Shown: one piece after another, positions 19,222 through 29,689 of the stretch
Position numbering within the stretch: position 1 is the first letter of the stretch
How the letters are laid out: each line of letters begins with the position of its first letter
NCBI GenBank assembly: GCA_951394045.1
Contig: OX595989.1
Span: forward strand, 2,542,001 to 2,606,000
Origin: Nitzschia sp. DOCU1
Lineage: Eukaryota > Bacillariophyta > Bacillariophyceae > Bacillariales > Bacillariaceae
Reading direction: 5' to 3'
DNA: 64,000 bases
The notes under the pieces: model-generated
What the model was told of the DNA's origin: nothing
Databases searched by the model: none
What the model saw: the letters and a program-made list of their open reading frames with translations, nothing else
Translations under genes and position numbers: made by a program

Positions 19222-21132
19222 TTACTCCCCTAGAACTTGTTCTTCTTCGCCCCCTGCTAATAGCGATGATTGCTTTAGCTCATTCAACAACGTCCCCGTT
19301 GCCCCCAGGAAAAGTGGTGCCGCAGGCGCCCGACCAAGCTGCGCAGCCTTTGCCACATCGGTCTCTCTCTCCTCTTCGCTATCGTCATCGTCGTGGGGTC
19401 TCATCATTGTGATTCGGTTCTGCAATTCTCGAATCACTTGTGTTTCTGATACAGTATCCCGTGGTGGCAACGGCAGGGGTGCACTGGCGGAAGCTCCATT
19501 GCTACTGGCGGAGGCTTGCGCGGATCGCTCTGCCTTGACCCCAATCCCCTTGTAGATCATTGCCTTTGTCGCTCCTTGTGATCGATCATCTGTTTTCTTC
19601 TCCGTTGGGCTTTCCCATCCGTCGTCGTCGCGTTGATAAGTCTGGATGTCTTCATTTGCCGCACCGTGCTGAAGATGATTGAAACCATCATCACTGCCAT
19701 CAGTGGTGAGCCCCCCACCCCCACCCTCAGCATCTGGCATTGCAAAGAAATGTTGACCAATTTCCGACTCCATGGCGCGGCAAGTCTGGCTCAATTGTCG
19801 AATTTGCATCCACCATTCGGCACGTCCGTGCTCATTGGAAGCAAGCTCACTATTGCTGTACTGTTGACACGACCAAATCGCACCCGACAAGGCATCCAAC
19901 TGCTCTCGGTACCGCATAAGCGAAAGCAAGAGCGGATCGTTGGGATAGGGGAGCGGATCCGCTACCCGGCGCTTGCCCAGCAACATGTTGCACAATAAAT
20001 ATTCTCGAGTGTTTCGAGCATTGGACATGGAAGCTTCCATCAATGATCGAACGTCGTCGCTGGCAGTGAGTTTGGCCAGAACATCAATCGTACAATAGAT
20101 ATTGACAGAATCACTCAGCATGGAAGCTATCTGATGTCTCGCAGTCCTAATCCATACCAAATCGACGACATCTGGAATATCCAATGGCTCGGTGTGCGAC
20201 ACTTCGTGGGAGGTTCCCATTTCGTTTTGCAAATGATGCCAGACTTGTAATATCGAGTCGGACTGATCTACCATGGCCTGGGCAAGGTGCTGTCGCACAT
20301 TGGACAGCGATAGTACTGATTTGCAAAGACCCCGTTGGGGTTCCTTGGCGGTATCTTGAACACCATGCGCAATGAGCGACCCTCCGATGCTTTGCCGTCT
20401 GCCGTTTCGAAATTCGCGGGCAATGGAGGCTCGTTCCACTCGTTCGACGCATTGCGACCGAGGTCCTAGTCCTAAATGCAAACTTGCGCTGATTTGCAGC
20501 CAGCGGTACGCTTCATCGACGGCAAGTAGTAGCTGAACGTGGGCTTCCAGAAACTTGACTACTTGAATGGCAGCCTCTGATGAAATCCCCAGAGCCTCAT
20601 CGTCGTCGAAGTTGGTCGCTTGTGGGTCACTCCAGTCCAGTGCCGGGGCTCCGATCAGACCCAACAGACGCGAGATTTCCTTGCGGCAATCTTGGACTTG
20701 CTTTTTGCTAATCGGGTGACATTCTCTCTCTGTTGATCGTCGTTTGGAGGTCTCGCTGAAACTCACTTGGCGCAAATGCATCGAATGTTCATGACCCGTC
20801 ATTTCTTCATGATAATGATGCGGTTCTGGCTGCAACTGGCTGATGAAAAATCCAATCAACGACAAGCTCAAACTCATGAAGAAGCCCAGATAATCCCCCA
20901 GCACTATGGAAATAGGCAGCAACCACAGAACTTTGATGAAACCTTCTTTGAAGGATTCCGGCGCGGAAAATCGTTGCCACAGCCTTCTGGTCTTGAGGAC
21001 ATAGATGTCGAATACGTTCAGTTCGTTTAGAATCGGCCCCACAGGGTCTTGGGCCTTTGCCGCCGCAGGGCTCTCGGAATATTCTTCATCGGAATCAAAG
21101 GACTCCAAATGCGATAGTAATTGCTCGTTCAT
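19222..21132 (-). CDS. membrane-anchored helical protein, possibly vezatin-like
   Basis: A 636-residue protein (ATG at 21132; the frame is open to 21177 without ATG). Near the N-terminus is a hydrophobic hairpin (VLWLLPISIVLGDYLGFFMSLSLSLIGFFI cut, about residues 70-98), followed by a His-rich stretch (HHYHEEMTGHEHSMH) and a long helical domain (residues about 140-450), then a low-complexity tail with an acidic patch (HDDDDSEEERETD). The layout of an N-terminal membrane hairpin plus helical domain resembles vezatin, but the sequence support is weak. The 9.1-kb retrotransposon begins only about 200 bp upstream of its start and may have displaced its promoter. Confidence 0.6.
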   Translation of the reverse strand: MNEQLLSHLESFDSDEEYSESPAAAKAQDPVGPILNELNVFDIYVLKTRRLWQRFSAPESFKEGFIKVLWLLPISIVLGDYLGFFMSLSLSLIGFFISQLQPEPHHYHEEMTGHEHSMHLRQVSFSETSKRRSTERECHPISKKQVQDCRKEISRLLGLIGAPALDWSDPQATNFDDDEALGISSEAAIQVVKFLEAHVQLLLAVDEAYRWLQISASLHLGLGPRSQCVERVERASIAREFRNGRRQSIGGSLIAHGVQDTAKEPQRGLCKSVLSLSNVRQHLAQAMVDQSDSILQVWHHLQNEMGTSHEVSHTEPLDIPDVVDLVWIRTARHQIASMLSDSVNIYCTIDVLAKLTASDDVRSLMEASMSNARNTREYLLCNMLLGKRRVADPLPYPNDPLLLSLMRYREQLDALSGAIWSCQQYSNSELASNEHGRAEWWMQIRQLSQTCRAMESEIGQHFFAMPDAEGGGGGLTTDGSDDGFNHLQHGAANEDIQTYQRDDDGWESPTEKKTDDRSQGATKAMIYKGIGVKAERSAQASASSNGASASAPLPLPPRDTVSETQVIRELQNRITMMRPHDDDDSEEERETDVAKAAQLGRAPAAPLFLGATGTLLNELKQSSLLAGGEEEQVLGE

Positions 21133-21332
21133 GGTGGCTCGATCGCTATTTCGTTGTTGTTTGTAAAGATGACACAAGTTCGGCTTTTCTTTGTGTTATG
21201 CGTCAGAGAAGAAGCTTCTTGGGAGTGATGGTTGTTGAAGTGTGTGATAGTAAGGCTTGTTCATGCCAAACGGAGTTCTCGTTGGAGATGAGTTCCCATT
21301 TGAGGTTGTTGTTGTCAATCAAAATGGGCGGA

Positions 21333-21610
21333 CCCCTCATGCCCCAGCTACGAAGGCAGCAACGAAGGACAGACCGCCCGACCAACAGATGCTCAGTACT
21401 GGACCAGCCAACGAGGCGGAAGATGAAGTGCGTATGCGTTGCCTCTCCATCTGGAGCCGGGCTCGGAACGAGAAACGAGATCAACAATGGCATCACAACC
21501 TTCATTCCCCTTGGTAGTATACTCTATCACAAGTCAGGTCTAGTTCGACGGTTACCGACGAGAACTTGTTTGATCGGCAAGGTCTAGCGGATTTTCTGTG
21601 AACTACGAAA
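21333..21610 (+). repeat. split direct repeat A1
   Basis: 278 bp matching 29688-29965 without a difference that I could see. It marks the left end of the YR retrotransposon and probably contains its promoter. Confidence 0.9.
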
Positions 21611-21677
21611 CGGCTTTCCTGTCTCGGTGTCGTCGTTTTGTTCGCCACATCGCGGCGTTTTATCCTTACTCACGAGA

Positions 21678-23972
21678 ATGTTTAAGCTTGGCGCCTTGGC
21701 GGCCAGCTTCACCACTCCCAGTAAGGCTCCCGAGCCAGGAGGTAAGTCATACGCGGGGGGGAATTTGGGTGGCAGCGCGGGCGCAGCAGACGTGGGCATC
21801 TCTGTCATCAATTTAGCAGATCTTCGAAGCGGTCGTATTTGTGGAGGAGTCGTTGGCAAAGGAAAGAACAACAAGATGTGTGTTATTGAAAACTGCACCG
21901 TCGTCAGTCACGCAACGAAGGCGATCGTCAACGATACTTGGCTACGTGATGCTGGAGTCTTTATTGAGGCACCGGGAGCGGCCGGTAAAACGGTATTTCA
22001 TACTCCGGTAGTGCCCCCAGGATACTTTGGTGACAAACTGGACGTATATGTCCACGAATACCGCTCGGTCCCGTTTTGGGAAACGCTATTTTCAAGTCTC
22101 TTGGGAGACCGTCAACCAGACGGTCCAGGGGGTGAGCAATTCGATAAACTTGTCGAAAGAATCGGACGCAACGTCGACGAACCATATGGCAAGACTCCAA
22201 TGAAGAAGCGGCCGAAGCTTGATGTTTCGTCTCCGGGCCTTGAAGATGGTTTCGAGTCTGTGTACCCGATCATCGAAGAGGATATCAGTGGCGGTGGAGG
22301 CGTTAACGAGGAACTGCAAAGTCAATGGAAGTTGTTGATCAAGACTTTAAACCTCATGCGAGGCAAGATTGAAGGTTGCCGAGAGCATATGAAAAGGCAG
22401 ACGGATGCCACGAAGAGCGAGTTTGCGGAGGTAGATTTTGAGTTGGCGTCGCTGGGGAATCTCGTGGGTTCAAAGCCTCCATCCATGGAGACCGGGTCGA
22501 TTGTGTCCCTGCTTGTAGATACTCGTGAGCAACTCGAAGCTATTGTTGTCCAACAAGAAGCCCTAGCTGAAGAGCAAGCGAAACAAAAGTTTCCCATTGA
22601 CCCCACCGATCTCAAGAACTTCAAGGACTTCTTGGACGGTTATGATGTGCACCACCCGGACAACGGAACATATGCGCAGCAGGTGGAAAGACTTGTCGAT
22701 AACCTTAATAAGATTCTGGTGCCTCTCATGCAATTTTCAGACGACTGCTCCAACGTGAATGGATCGAACGAACGTGTTGGGCTCAAGGTGGTGCAAGAAC
22801 TTGCTGACCTGAAAAGGAAGGTAGACACACTCCTTGTGTCGTCGAACGCCAATCAAGCGCCACCGACGAATCCGGGTGTGTCGTTTCGATTCGGGTCGAT
22901 GAGCTTTCAGCAAGGTCAATCCAACCAAGCGCCGGCGCCAGCGGCTCCGGCGCCTACCAACTCAAATTCGGCAGACTACGGTGCTCTTCTCGTTGAGCTT
23001 CAGACTATGAAAGATCGAGTACAAGCACTAGAAGATCAGGTCGCGTCCAATCAAGTGGTCTTGGGTGCCGTGACGTTCAAGAGTCTCACTTTCTTAAGTG
23101 CTTGGCTCCAGACGCAGGCCTTGGGCCCGGGGGCGTGGATCTATTTTCTGGACGCTCCCAGCTTCCTGAATTACGCACACAGCGACGCCAGCACAAGTGA
23201 AGAGATTCTTGCCTTTCGATCTAGCGCGGCAAAAGGAGGCTTTGGATCTCCTGAGGAGGCCGCTATCGCGGCCAGCTTTCAGCTGACGCTTCCGCCGTTC
23301 TACGGCAAGGATTCGAAGTCAAATTCGGCCACGAACGATACTCGAAGCCTTCCCGCTATGAAAAGCTTTCAGCAGTTTGACCATGGGGATGGCTTCAACG
23401 GAGCCCGTTGGCTGCTCATCAAACAAGTCGACAACGCTAGGAGAGCCCTTCTTGAAGGAGCACGAAACTCTGTGCCGCCAAGTTCTGAAGCTTACGCTGT
23501 CGTCAATCAGACTATTTGCGACTCGGCCGCGTTCCTCATTCAGCTCAACAGCTGGATGTCGCAACAGTACGCCGACTTGAAGGGACGAGGTGGGAATCCT
23601 GACGATTGCTGGAAGTTGATCTCGCACTGTGTCCGTGCAATCTTCACCGATCTCCAAGACGCACGTATTGCTGGCAAGGGTCCATTCCCTCCGAACATGC
23701 AGCATGCCTGCATTGTGTGGGGGCATTTCCAAGGACATAGGCGCATGAAGGAATACATGCGAACTGGATTCTCGGCCCACCCTACTCTCAGTTATATTTT
23801 GAATTTGCATCTACAAGATAATGCGGTGATGAAGTCAGTTTACAACAATGACGAAAGGGCTCGCGGGCAGCAGATTGCGGAGTTGAGAGCCTGGGCGCAA
23901 GCTGAGATGGATATCATTAAAGCGGACGTCAAGTCCAAGTTTGGTCAGAAGAAAGCGGCGGAAAAGAAATGA
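21678..23972 (+). CDS. Gag-like ORF of the YR retrotransposon
   Basis: 764 residues from the first ATG after A1. It has a nuclear-localisation-like cluster (KKRPK, about residue 178), a central coiled-coil-prone region (about 215-420) and a Pro/Ala/Asn-rich linker (NQAPAPAAPAPTNSN), then a second globular part and a basic end (KKAAEKK). No CCHC knuckle is visible. It ends with a single TGA, and the pol frame continues in the same phase directly behind it (first pol ATG 16 nt downstream). Assigned Gag by position, not by sequence identity. Confidence 0.75.
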   Translation: MFKLGALAASFTTPSKAPEPGGKSYAGGNLGGSAGAADVGISVINLADLRSGRICGGVVGKGKNNKMCVIENCTVVSHATKAIVNDTWLRDAGVFIEAPGAAGKTVFHTPVVPPGYFGDKLDVYVHEYRSVPFWETLFSSLLGDRQPDGPGGEQFDKLVERIGRNVDEPYGKTPMKKRPKLDVSSPGLEDGFESVYPIIEEDISGGGGVNEELQSQWKLLIKTLNLMRGKIEGCREHMKRQTDATKSEFAEVDFELASLGNLVGSKPPSMETGSIVSLLVDTREQLEAIVVQQEALAEEQAKQKFPIDPTDLKNFKDFLDGYDVHHPDNGTYAQQVERLVDNLNKILVPLMQFSDDCSNVNGSNERVGLKVVQELADLKRKVDTLLVSSNANQAPPTNPGVSFRFGSMSFQQGQSNQAPAPAAPAPTNSNSADYGALLVELQTMKDRVQALEDQVASNQVVLGAVTFKSLTFLSAWLQTQALGPGAWIYFLDAPSFLNYAHSDASTSEEILAFRSSAAKGGFGSPEEAAIAASFQLTLPPFYGKDSKSNSATNDTRSLPAMKSFQQFDHGDGFNGARWLLIKQVDNARRALLEGARNSVPPSSEAYAVVNQTICDSAAFLIQLNSWMSQQYADLKGRGGNPDDCWKLISHCVRAIFTDLQDARIAGKGPFPPNMQHACIVWGHFQGHRRMKEYMRTGFSAHPTLSYILNLHLQDNAVMKSVYNNDERARGQQIAELRAWAQAEMDIIKADVKSKFGQKKAAEKK

Positions 23973-23987
23973 GGAGAGCCAACGAGG

Positions 23988-26900
23988 ATGGACGCAACGA
24001 GTACTTTTGCGACCGGCGTTCGAGCGAAGGTACAAGTCAAGGTTACTCAGTCGGAAAGATTATTTGGTGTTGTGGCTAAAGGCATGCCGACATGGACGTG
24101 GTTCGTTGGTGCCTCTGGCCGTTGTGCTTGGATTCATGGGGACTCCGAGCTGCCCGGTCGAAAGGGTGAGCGTCCAAAGCTGGTGAGCTCGAAGCTTATT
24201 CCCTTCAACGATCTGGAACAAGTTGATGTCGTGTTGTTTCAAGGGTGCCGACCCGGGGTTGAGCATCCTGTTTGGTCAAGCTCTAAAACTAGAGCAGTAT
24301 TGTGGACCACTTCCGGCTTTCGTAGGACCGACAAACGTCCAGAAGGGTGGAGCTTTCGATCCAAAGTCTTGAGTCATTGCGCTCTAGGTGGCGTATCTAA
24401 TGGTCGGTTCTCGGTCTACCTTGGAACAAGGATTGAAGATCTGGAGCTCTCGTGGAGAAGTCCTTCGGATCTCTTTCCAAATTTTCTGAAACAAGTGTGG
24501 AATCCAACGGAGGGTGGTCGGCTCTGTGCTCTTCCGGGTCCGGGCTCAGAGCAAGCCAACACGGTGATGGGGCTTGTCGATTGGAAGAGCCGACATTCAG
24601 TCAACGTCTCGGGACCCACAGTCTACTCCAAGAGTCAATGGAGCCGTCGTCGTCTTTCACTCCGAGAATTGTCAGACGTGGCGGACATGCCGGCAGTGAA
24701 GTTTGTTAAAGCAGGCGAAGCCGAACGCCATGCTCTTACGGCCCAACCGATCCCTGGAAAAATCCTTGCAGAAGCAATTGCAATGTTGACGTGGGAGAGT
24801 AACGAGGTCGCCTTGAATAAACGTTCTCATTCTCCTACAGAGGAGTTGACGGTCATCAAGAAGAGTCGAGTCGATCCTGAAGCTGACACAACTGCAGTAC
24901 CGTCAACGTCCGCCTCGTCTGCTTCACGTCCTTTGAAGCGTTTGGCAGGCTCCTGTCTAAAAGAACTTGGCGATCCAATCAAGAAGAAACCGACCTTAGC
25001 CACCGCTGACGACCCTCCGCCAGAAGCTGGTTCTTGGATCAACGGTGAATGGTACGACCCTGGCACTCCGACAGTCTTCGACACTCCAATTGTCAAGACG
25101 ATCAATGATGTTGCATTAATGACGACGGTATCGGCGAAAGCTGTAAAGTCCGATGATGCTTCGGTGCCAGAGTACCTCTGGAACGAGCGAGTACTGAGGG
25201 GTCCTTTGATTGGATGGGTTTCCGGAGTGTACCCGAGGGGCAAGATTATCAAATCCCTCACAACACTTCGGCGCTTTCTTTTGAATGTTTGGAAGCGTAA
25301 GGTTGAGCGGGAGTTCATCGAGTGGTTTCACTCCACTGAACATTTTGATGACGTGAGAGGAGACATCTGGCGAGCGGGCATGCTTGCTTGTGCTTACGTT
25401 CGTCGAGCGTCCTGGTGGGAATGGGATGGAGGATCCGCGATTCTGTTCTGGAGATGGCCCTTGCATTATCAACTTGAAGCGAGAACTGGAGTACCGCCAT
25501 ACTTCGATGGCGCACCCCCATCGTCTATGAATCGACAACCCCCCTACAAGGATTCGTGCACACGTTCTCAAGTGAAATCCAAGATTGGAAAAGTAATTTC
25601 GAAAGGATACATCACCACATCTCCCCTCAAGGAGATAAGGTCTTTGATGTACATGTTTGACGTCCCGAAAGGCACTGACGACATACGAATGGTGTACGAT
25701 GGTTCGAAGAGTGGGTTGAACGAGGCGCTCTGGTCGCCATGGTTTGCTCTTCCCACCATCGAGGCCATGTGTCGGTCACTTCTGCCAGAGTACTGGTGTG
25801 CCGACAATGACTACGGCGACATGTTTCTCAACTTCCCGCTACACGAAGATCTCCAACCCTTTTGTGGAGTCGACCTTTCGCAAATTTTGTTGGATGAAGA
25901 AGGCGGCTTCGAGCCATCAGAAACGTTTGGGCAATGGTTGCGGAACGCGATGGGATTGCGTCCGTCTCCGTATAACTCAGTTAAAGGAGGCTTACAAGCA
26001 AAAAGAGTTATCTTGGGTAATCGGCATGAACCATCAAATCCTTTTCAATGGGACCGAGTTGTAACTAATTTGCCGGGTGACACAACGTATTCACCTACGA
26101 TGCCATGGATTCGAAAGCTACGAGTGGATGGGTTCACAGCTACTGAGCTTCTTCAATACATTGACGATTTGAGGACGACAGCCAAGGACAGCGACACCGC
26201 GTGGGCGGCTAGCAGCCAAATCGCCAAGACGCTAAGTTGGCTTGGGCTACAGGACGCTGCACGTAAACGAAGAGAGCCCAGTCAGCGCCCCGGGGCATGG
26301 GCAGGTGCTACTGTCTCCACGGATGGAGACAACGTCTACAAACATGTAACCCAGGAACGCTGGGAGAAGACGCAAGGCAAGATTCGCTGGCTCGGCTATC
26401 AAGTGGGTCTATGGGATGATGTCAGTACTAAACATTTGAACAAGACTGAGCTGGATCTTGAACGCTCGAAATGTCCAGGACCTGCCATGATACATCACAA
26501 GACGGCGAATTCTATTCGCGGTTTCCTTGTCTATGTGGCAAGGACCTACACGGCCATGGTCCCTTATCTTAAAGGGCTGCACCATTCATTGGACAGCTGG
26601 CGGCCTAATAGGGATGAGGACGGCTGGAAATTCGCAAAGACAGCGGAGAAGTTTGATGACCAGGACCTTGACAGTGCTCCCACATGGGTTCGAACTGTTG
26701 GTCGCTTCTCTGCTGATATGAAGGTCCTGATGGACTTCACGAGTGGGTCGCGTCCTCCGGAGATACCCGTGCGACCGGTGGAAACAAAGGCAGTTTATCT
26801 CGTTGGCGATGCCTCGGGCGCTGGCTTTGGCACTTCCGCCTGGACAGATGGTGACGATAAAATTGAAGCTGAGTTTGGGGCTTGGACTGAGGAGATCTCA

Positions 26901-27734
26901 AGTGAATCCTCTAATTTTCGCGAGGCATATAACTTGGTCCTTCGAATTGAAGGAATGGTCGAAAATGGCGAGATTCGGAAAGGAACCGAGCTCTTTGTCT
27001 TCACGGACAATTCGGTTACGGAACTCGCATTTGGAAAAGGCTCTTCGAAATCAAGACTGCTACATGAACTTGTCACGAGGATCCGAAAATTGGAAATGCT
27101 GGGGATCCTGTTCCCTCATTTCATTTGGATTGCCGGGACGCGTATGATTCAACAAGGGACCGATGGCTTATCTCGTGGGGACCTAACGTGTGGTGTCATG
27201 GGCGGTGAAGACTTCCTTGAACACATTCCCTTGAATTCGGGAGCATTCGAGCGAAGCGAAAGCTTTCGCAAGGAAGTTCTCTCTTGGTTGCCGCCCGACG
27301 AAGACTGGAAGTTGTTGACCACTGAAGATTGGTTTGAAGCTGCCTTCCAAGACCCAGACGGAAAATATGTATGGGCACCACCACCTGCTTTGGCAGACGT
27401 TGCCTTGGAGCAACTATGTGAAGTGCGGCACATCCACCCAAACACTACGCACGTGTTTGTTTGCCCGGCGCTAATGACTGGACGATGGCGCAAGCAGCTG
27501 GGGAAAGTTTCTGACACGATGCTCACTTTGCCTGCCCGCGCCGACTGCTGGAATGCCAATGAACACGAGCCTATTGTCGTCAGTCTAACGTGTCCACTTC
27601 TGTCGCGTAGTCCCTGGACGGTCAAACGATCCGAATGGGTGGCTGAATGGTCAGATTCGATGCGTGAAGTGTGGAGGGATAATCCCAAGGCTAGGAGGAA
27701 TCATCTGTGCAAATTTTGGCTACGAGCGAAGTAG
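23988..27734 (+). CDS. reverse transcriptase-RNase H polyprotein of the YR retrotransposon
   Basis: 1248 residues. RT motifs are visible: first catalytic Asp in NDYGDMFLNFPL (about residue 606), GLRPSPYNS, and the YxDD box as LLQYIDDLRTT (about 720). RNase H follows with Asp in VGDASGAGFGTS (about 940), Glu in FREAYNL, Asp in FTDNSV and the last Asp in GTDGLSRG (about 1060). The N-terminal about 400 residues are undefined. After RNase H comes a segment VFVCPALMTGRWRKQLGK that I take as a conserved C-terminal module of this element group. It ends at 27734, overlapping the recombinase frame. Confidence 0.92.
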   Translation: MDATSTFATGVRAKVQVKVTQSERLFGVVAKGMPTWTWFVGASGRCAWIHGDSELPGRKGERPKLVSSKLIPFNDLEQVDVVLFQGCRPGVEHPVWSSSKTRAVLWTTSGFRRTDKRPEGWSFRSKVLSHCALGGVSNGRFSVYLGTRIEDLELSWRSPSDLFPNFLKQVWNPTEGGRLCALPGPGSEQANTVMGLVDWKSRHSVNVSGPTVYSKSQWSRRRLSLRELSDVADMPAVKFVKAGEAERHALTAQPIPGKILAEAIAMLTWESNEVALNKRSHSPTEELTVIKKSRVDPEADTTAVPSTSASSASRPLKRLAGSCLKELGDPIKKKPTLATADDPPPEAGSWINGEWYDPGTPTVFDTPIVKTINDVALMTTVSAKAVKSDDASVPEYLWNERVLRGPLIGWVSGVYPRGKIIKSLTTLRRFLLNVWKRKVEREFIEWFHSTEHFDDVRGDIWRAGMLACAYVRRASWWEWDGGSAILFWRWPLHYQLEARTGVPPYFDGAPPSSMNRQPPYKDSCTRSQVKSKIGKVISKGYITTSPLKEIRSLMYMFDVPKGTDDIRMVYDGSKSGLNEALWSPWFALPTIEAMCRSLLPEYWCADNDYGDMFLNFPLHEDLQPFCGVDLSQILLDEEGGFEPSETFGQWLRNAMGLRPSPYNSVKGGLQAKRVILGNRHEPSNPFQWDRVVTNLPGDTTYSPTMPWIRKLRVDGFTATELLQYIDDLRTTAKDSDTAWAASSQIAKTLSWLGLQDAARKRREPSQRPGAWAGATVSTDGDNVYKHVTQERWEKTQGKIRWLGYQVGLWDDVSTKHLNKTELDLERSKCPGPAMIHHKTANSIRGFLVYVARTYTAMVPYLKGLHHSLDSWRPNRDEDGWKFAKTAEKFDDQDLDSAPTWVRTVGRFSADMKVLMDFTSGSRPPEIPVRPVETKAVYLVGDASGAGFGTSAWTDGDDKIEAEFGAWTEEISSESSNFREAYNLVLRIEGMVENGEIRKGTELFVFTDNSVTELAFGKGSSKSRLLHELVTRIRKLEMLGILFPHFIWIAGTRMIQQGTDGLSRGDLTCGVMGGEDFLEHIPLNSGAFERSESFRKEVLSWLPPDEDWKLLTTEDWFEAAFQDPDGKYVWAPPPALADVALEQLCEVRHIHPNTTHVFVCPALMTGRWRKQLGKVSDTMLTLPARADCWNANEHEPIVVSLTCPLLSRSPWTVKRSEWVAEWSDSMREVWRDNPKARRNHLCKFWLRAK

Positions 27735-29136
27735 TGGGTTCAAGCCGTGTCACAACGCTTGGCATGGCGCATGCTACCGCCTACACGAGAAGGACAACTT
27801 TCCGGTATTGACTGCGCAAGATTTAGATGAGGCGCTTGTCGAGGATAAGGATATGGAGGACGACGATGCGGACAGATTCAAGGAGGCAAGGGATGGAGAT
27901 CACTTAATGTGTTCTTTTCAATGTGATTGTTGCCATTTCGCAAACTTGAAACAGCGGCTACCCCTCGAACAAAGTCCATATGATCAGCTCACGCTGATCT
28001 GTATCAGAAGAGCAAACTTGGATGCGTTCTGGTCTAGAGAGCGTTCCACTGTCGCGTCAAATCGAAGAGAAGGTGTACGCTATCTAGACATCTGTCAGTC
28101 TCTCGGGGCAAATCAAGAATACCCTCCTCGAGGTCCATTCCCTCTTCTTGACTCATCCGGAATGCAATTGGCATGCGCCTTGCTGATCCGGTCCTTGGAC
28201 GCCGGAAAGAACGCTCGTACCGTGCAATTTGAAACAATGCGTCGCTTACGCTCCCACATCTCGAACTTTGTCCACACTTGTCCGGAAGGCACCGGAGCCA
28301 CGTTCATTGGTGAAGATCGATCGCTGGCCACTGTGTCTAATTCACCATCAAACTCCAGTTGGTTCCGGCGATTCATGAGAGGCTGCCATCGAAGGATGGG
28401 AGACGTCTGGCTACCTGACCGGCCAATCACGATTGTGGAGCTTACTCGTTCTATTTCTTTGTTAGAAGATGATTGGAGTTTGTTTGAAGGCGATTCGGTA
28501 GGACGCACCAACGCAGCCATCACCGCATGTATTTTCATCGCAGGCTTCTTTGCAGCGCTGAGAGGAGAGGAAATTGTTCGTGTAAATTTGGGGGCAATGC
28601 TGAAGCACTGGGATGAGTCGGCGGAATATCCTGGTGCCCCTCATGTCCCCCTCATGCTGGCTGGTCGGTTCAAGAGAGAAATTGGGGAGAAGCTGTTCAC
28701 GCAGCCCTTGGCTCCTACCACCCGGTCCGGGGTAGCCATCGCTGTTTGGTTTGGTCGTGCCCTCACTTCTTGTATGGTTCATTCGCGGATCACAACTGGA
28801 CCATTGTTTCGAAACAAGAAGGGCCTTCGCGCTGGGGTTGCGGAACTTGATATTCGCGTCCATGCCCTCTTGAAGCGAGTTCAAAGAAAGTGGCCCAACG
28901 TCATTGCGCACGATGTTGATGTGGAAAACGAGTACAGCGCGCTAAGGTCTTTCAGAAGAGGCGCCACGGCAGAAGCACAGAATGCCAGAATTCCACCCGA
29001 CGTGATCGATGCCAATAATCGTTGGAGAAAACATGCACGTTCTCGCGGGACTACTCCGAGCATGTCCATGATGGAACGTTACACCGACGCTAAAGCCAAC
29101 GTGCCGGCGTTGGTCCGCTTTTCGGAAGGTTTGTAA
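27664..29136 (+). CDS. tyrosine recombinase of the YR retrotransposon
   Basis: Integrates the circular DNA form. Catalytic residues of the tyrosine-recombinase fold are visible in the C-terminal half: first Arg in FFAALRGEEIVRVN (about residue 300), the second in SFRRGATAEAQ (about 432) and the Tyr in MMERYTDA (about 475), with NNRW in the His/Trp position. The N-terminal part has clustered Cys/His (KPCHNAWHGAC and CSFQCDCCHF), which could bind zinc. The frame is shifted +1 relative to pol and overlaps it by 71 nt. No ATG lies in the overlap; the first is at about 27853. Expression by frameshifting in the overlap or by internal initiation are both possible. Confidence 0.9.
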   Translation: MKCGGIIPRLGGIICANFGYERSSGFKPCHNAWHGACYRLHEKDNFPVLTAQDLDEALVEDKDMEDDDADRFKEARDGDHLMCSFQCDCCHFANLKQRLPLEQSPYDQLTLICIRRANLDAFWSRERSTVASNRREGVRYLDICQSLGANQEYPPRGPFPLLDSSGMQLACALLIRSLDAGKNARTVQFETMRRLRSHISNFVHTCPEGTGATFIGEDRSLATVSNSPSNSSWFRRFMRGCHRRMGDVWLPDRPITIVELTRSISLLEDDWSLFEGDSVGRTNAAITACIFIAGFFAALRGEEIVRVNLGAMLKHWDESAEYPGAPHVPLMLAGRFKREIGEKLFTQPLAPTTRSGVAIAVWFGRALTSCMVHSRITTGPLFRNKKGLRAGVAELDIRVHALLKRVQRKWPNVIAHDVDVENEYSALRSFRRGATAEAQNARIPPDVIDANNRWRKHARSRGTTPSMSMMERYTDAKANVPALVRFSEGL

Positions 29137-29244
29137 TTGAATGGGCAGGTCGTGGGGCCAGAGTATTTCACTTCATACCTGACGGAGTGCAAGAAGCTGG
29201 AAGACCCCCTGCGACCCGCCCAAGGTAAGACCGAATTGGGGTGT

Positions 29245-29689
29245 TGATTTATATGTTTGGCGAATGTTCTTTCGCCAGGTCGTATCCGTCTTGTGAAACG
29301 GAACGAGTAAGTTCGGCGACATGCGGGCAGTTCGGACTTGGCGTCGAAGTGGCCCTTCGACAAAGAGTTGATTCTTGCTGTTTCTAGGAACGCATGAATC
29401 GGGGGCAAACCGTGAGGAATGAGATCCATCTTAGATATGGATCCGGGCCCCCGTTACTACGAACAAGCGCTTGTCGAAGCTCGCTACCGATTTCGTTTTG
29501 ACTCAGTCGAGAGACTGAGGCGATGGGTCCTACTAGTCTAGGACATTTCAAAGAAGGAGGTCACGGGACCCACCCCTACTTTACGGGATTCATTATAGGA
29601 TTCTAATTGGTCTAACTATTGTATGTGATTTATTGTACTACAGTCCACGTTGAGCAAAAAGAAGGTCGAAGAATGAAAGAGGCGATGCC
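29245..29689 (+). repeat. split direct repeat B1
   Basis: 445 bp repeated at 29987-30431. It directly follows the recombinase ORF and abuts A2 with a 2-bp shared CC. Confidence 0.9.
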
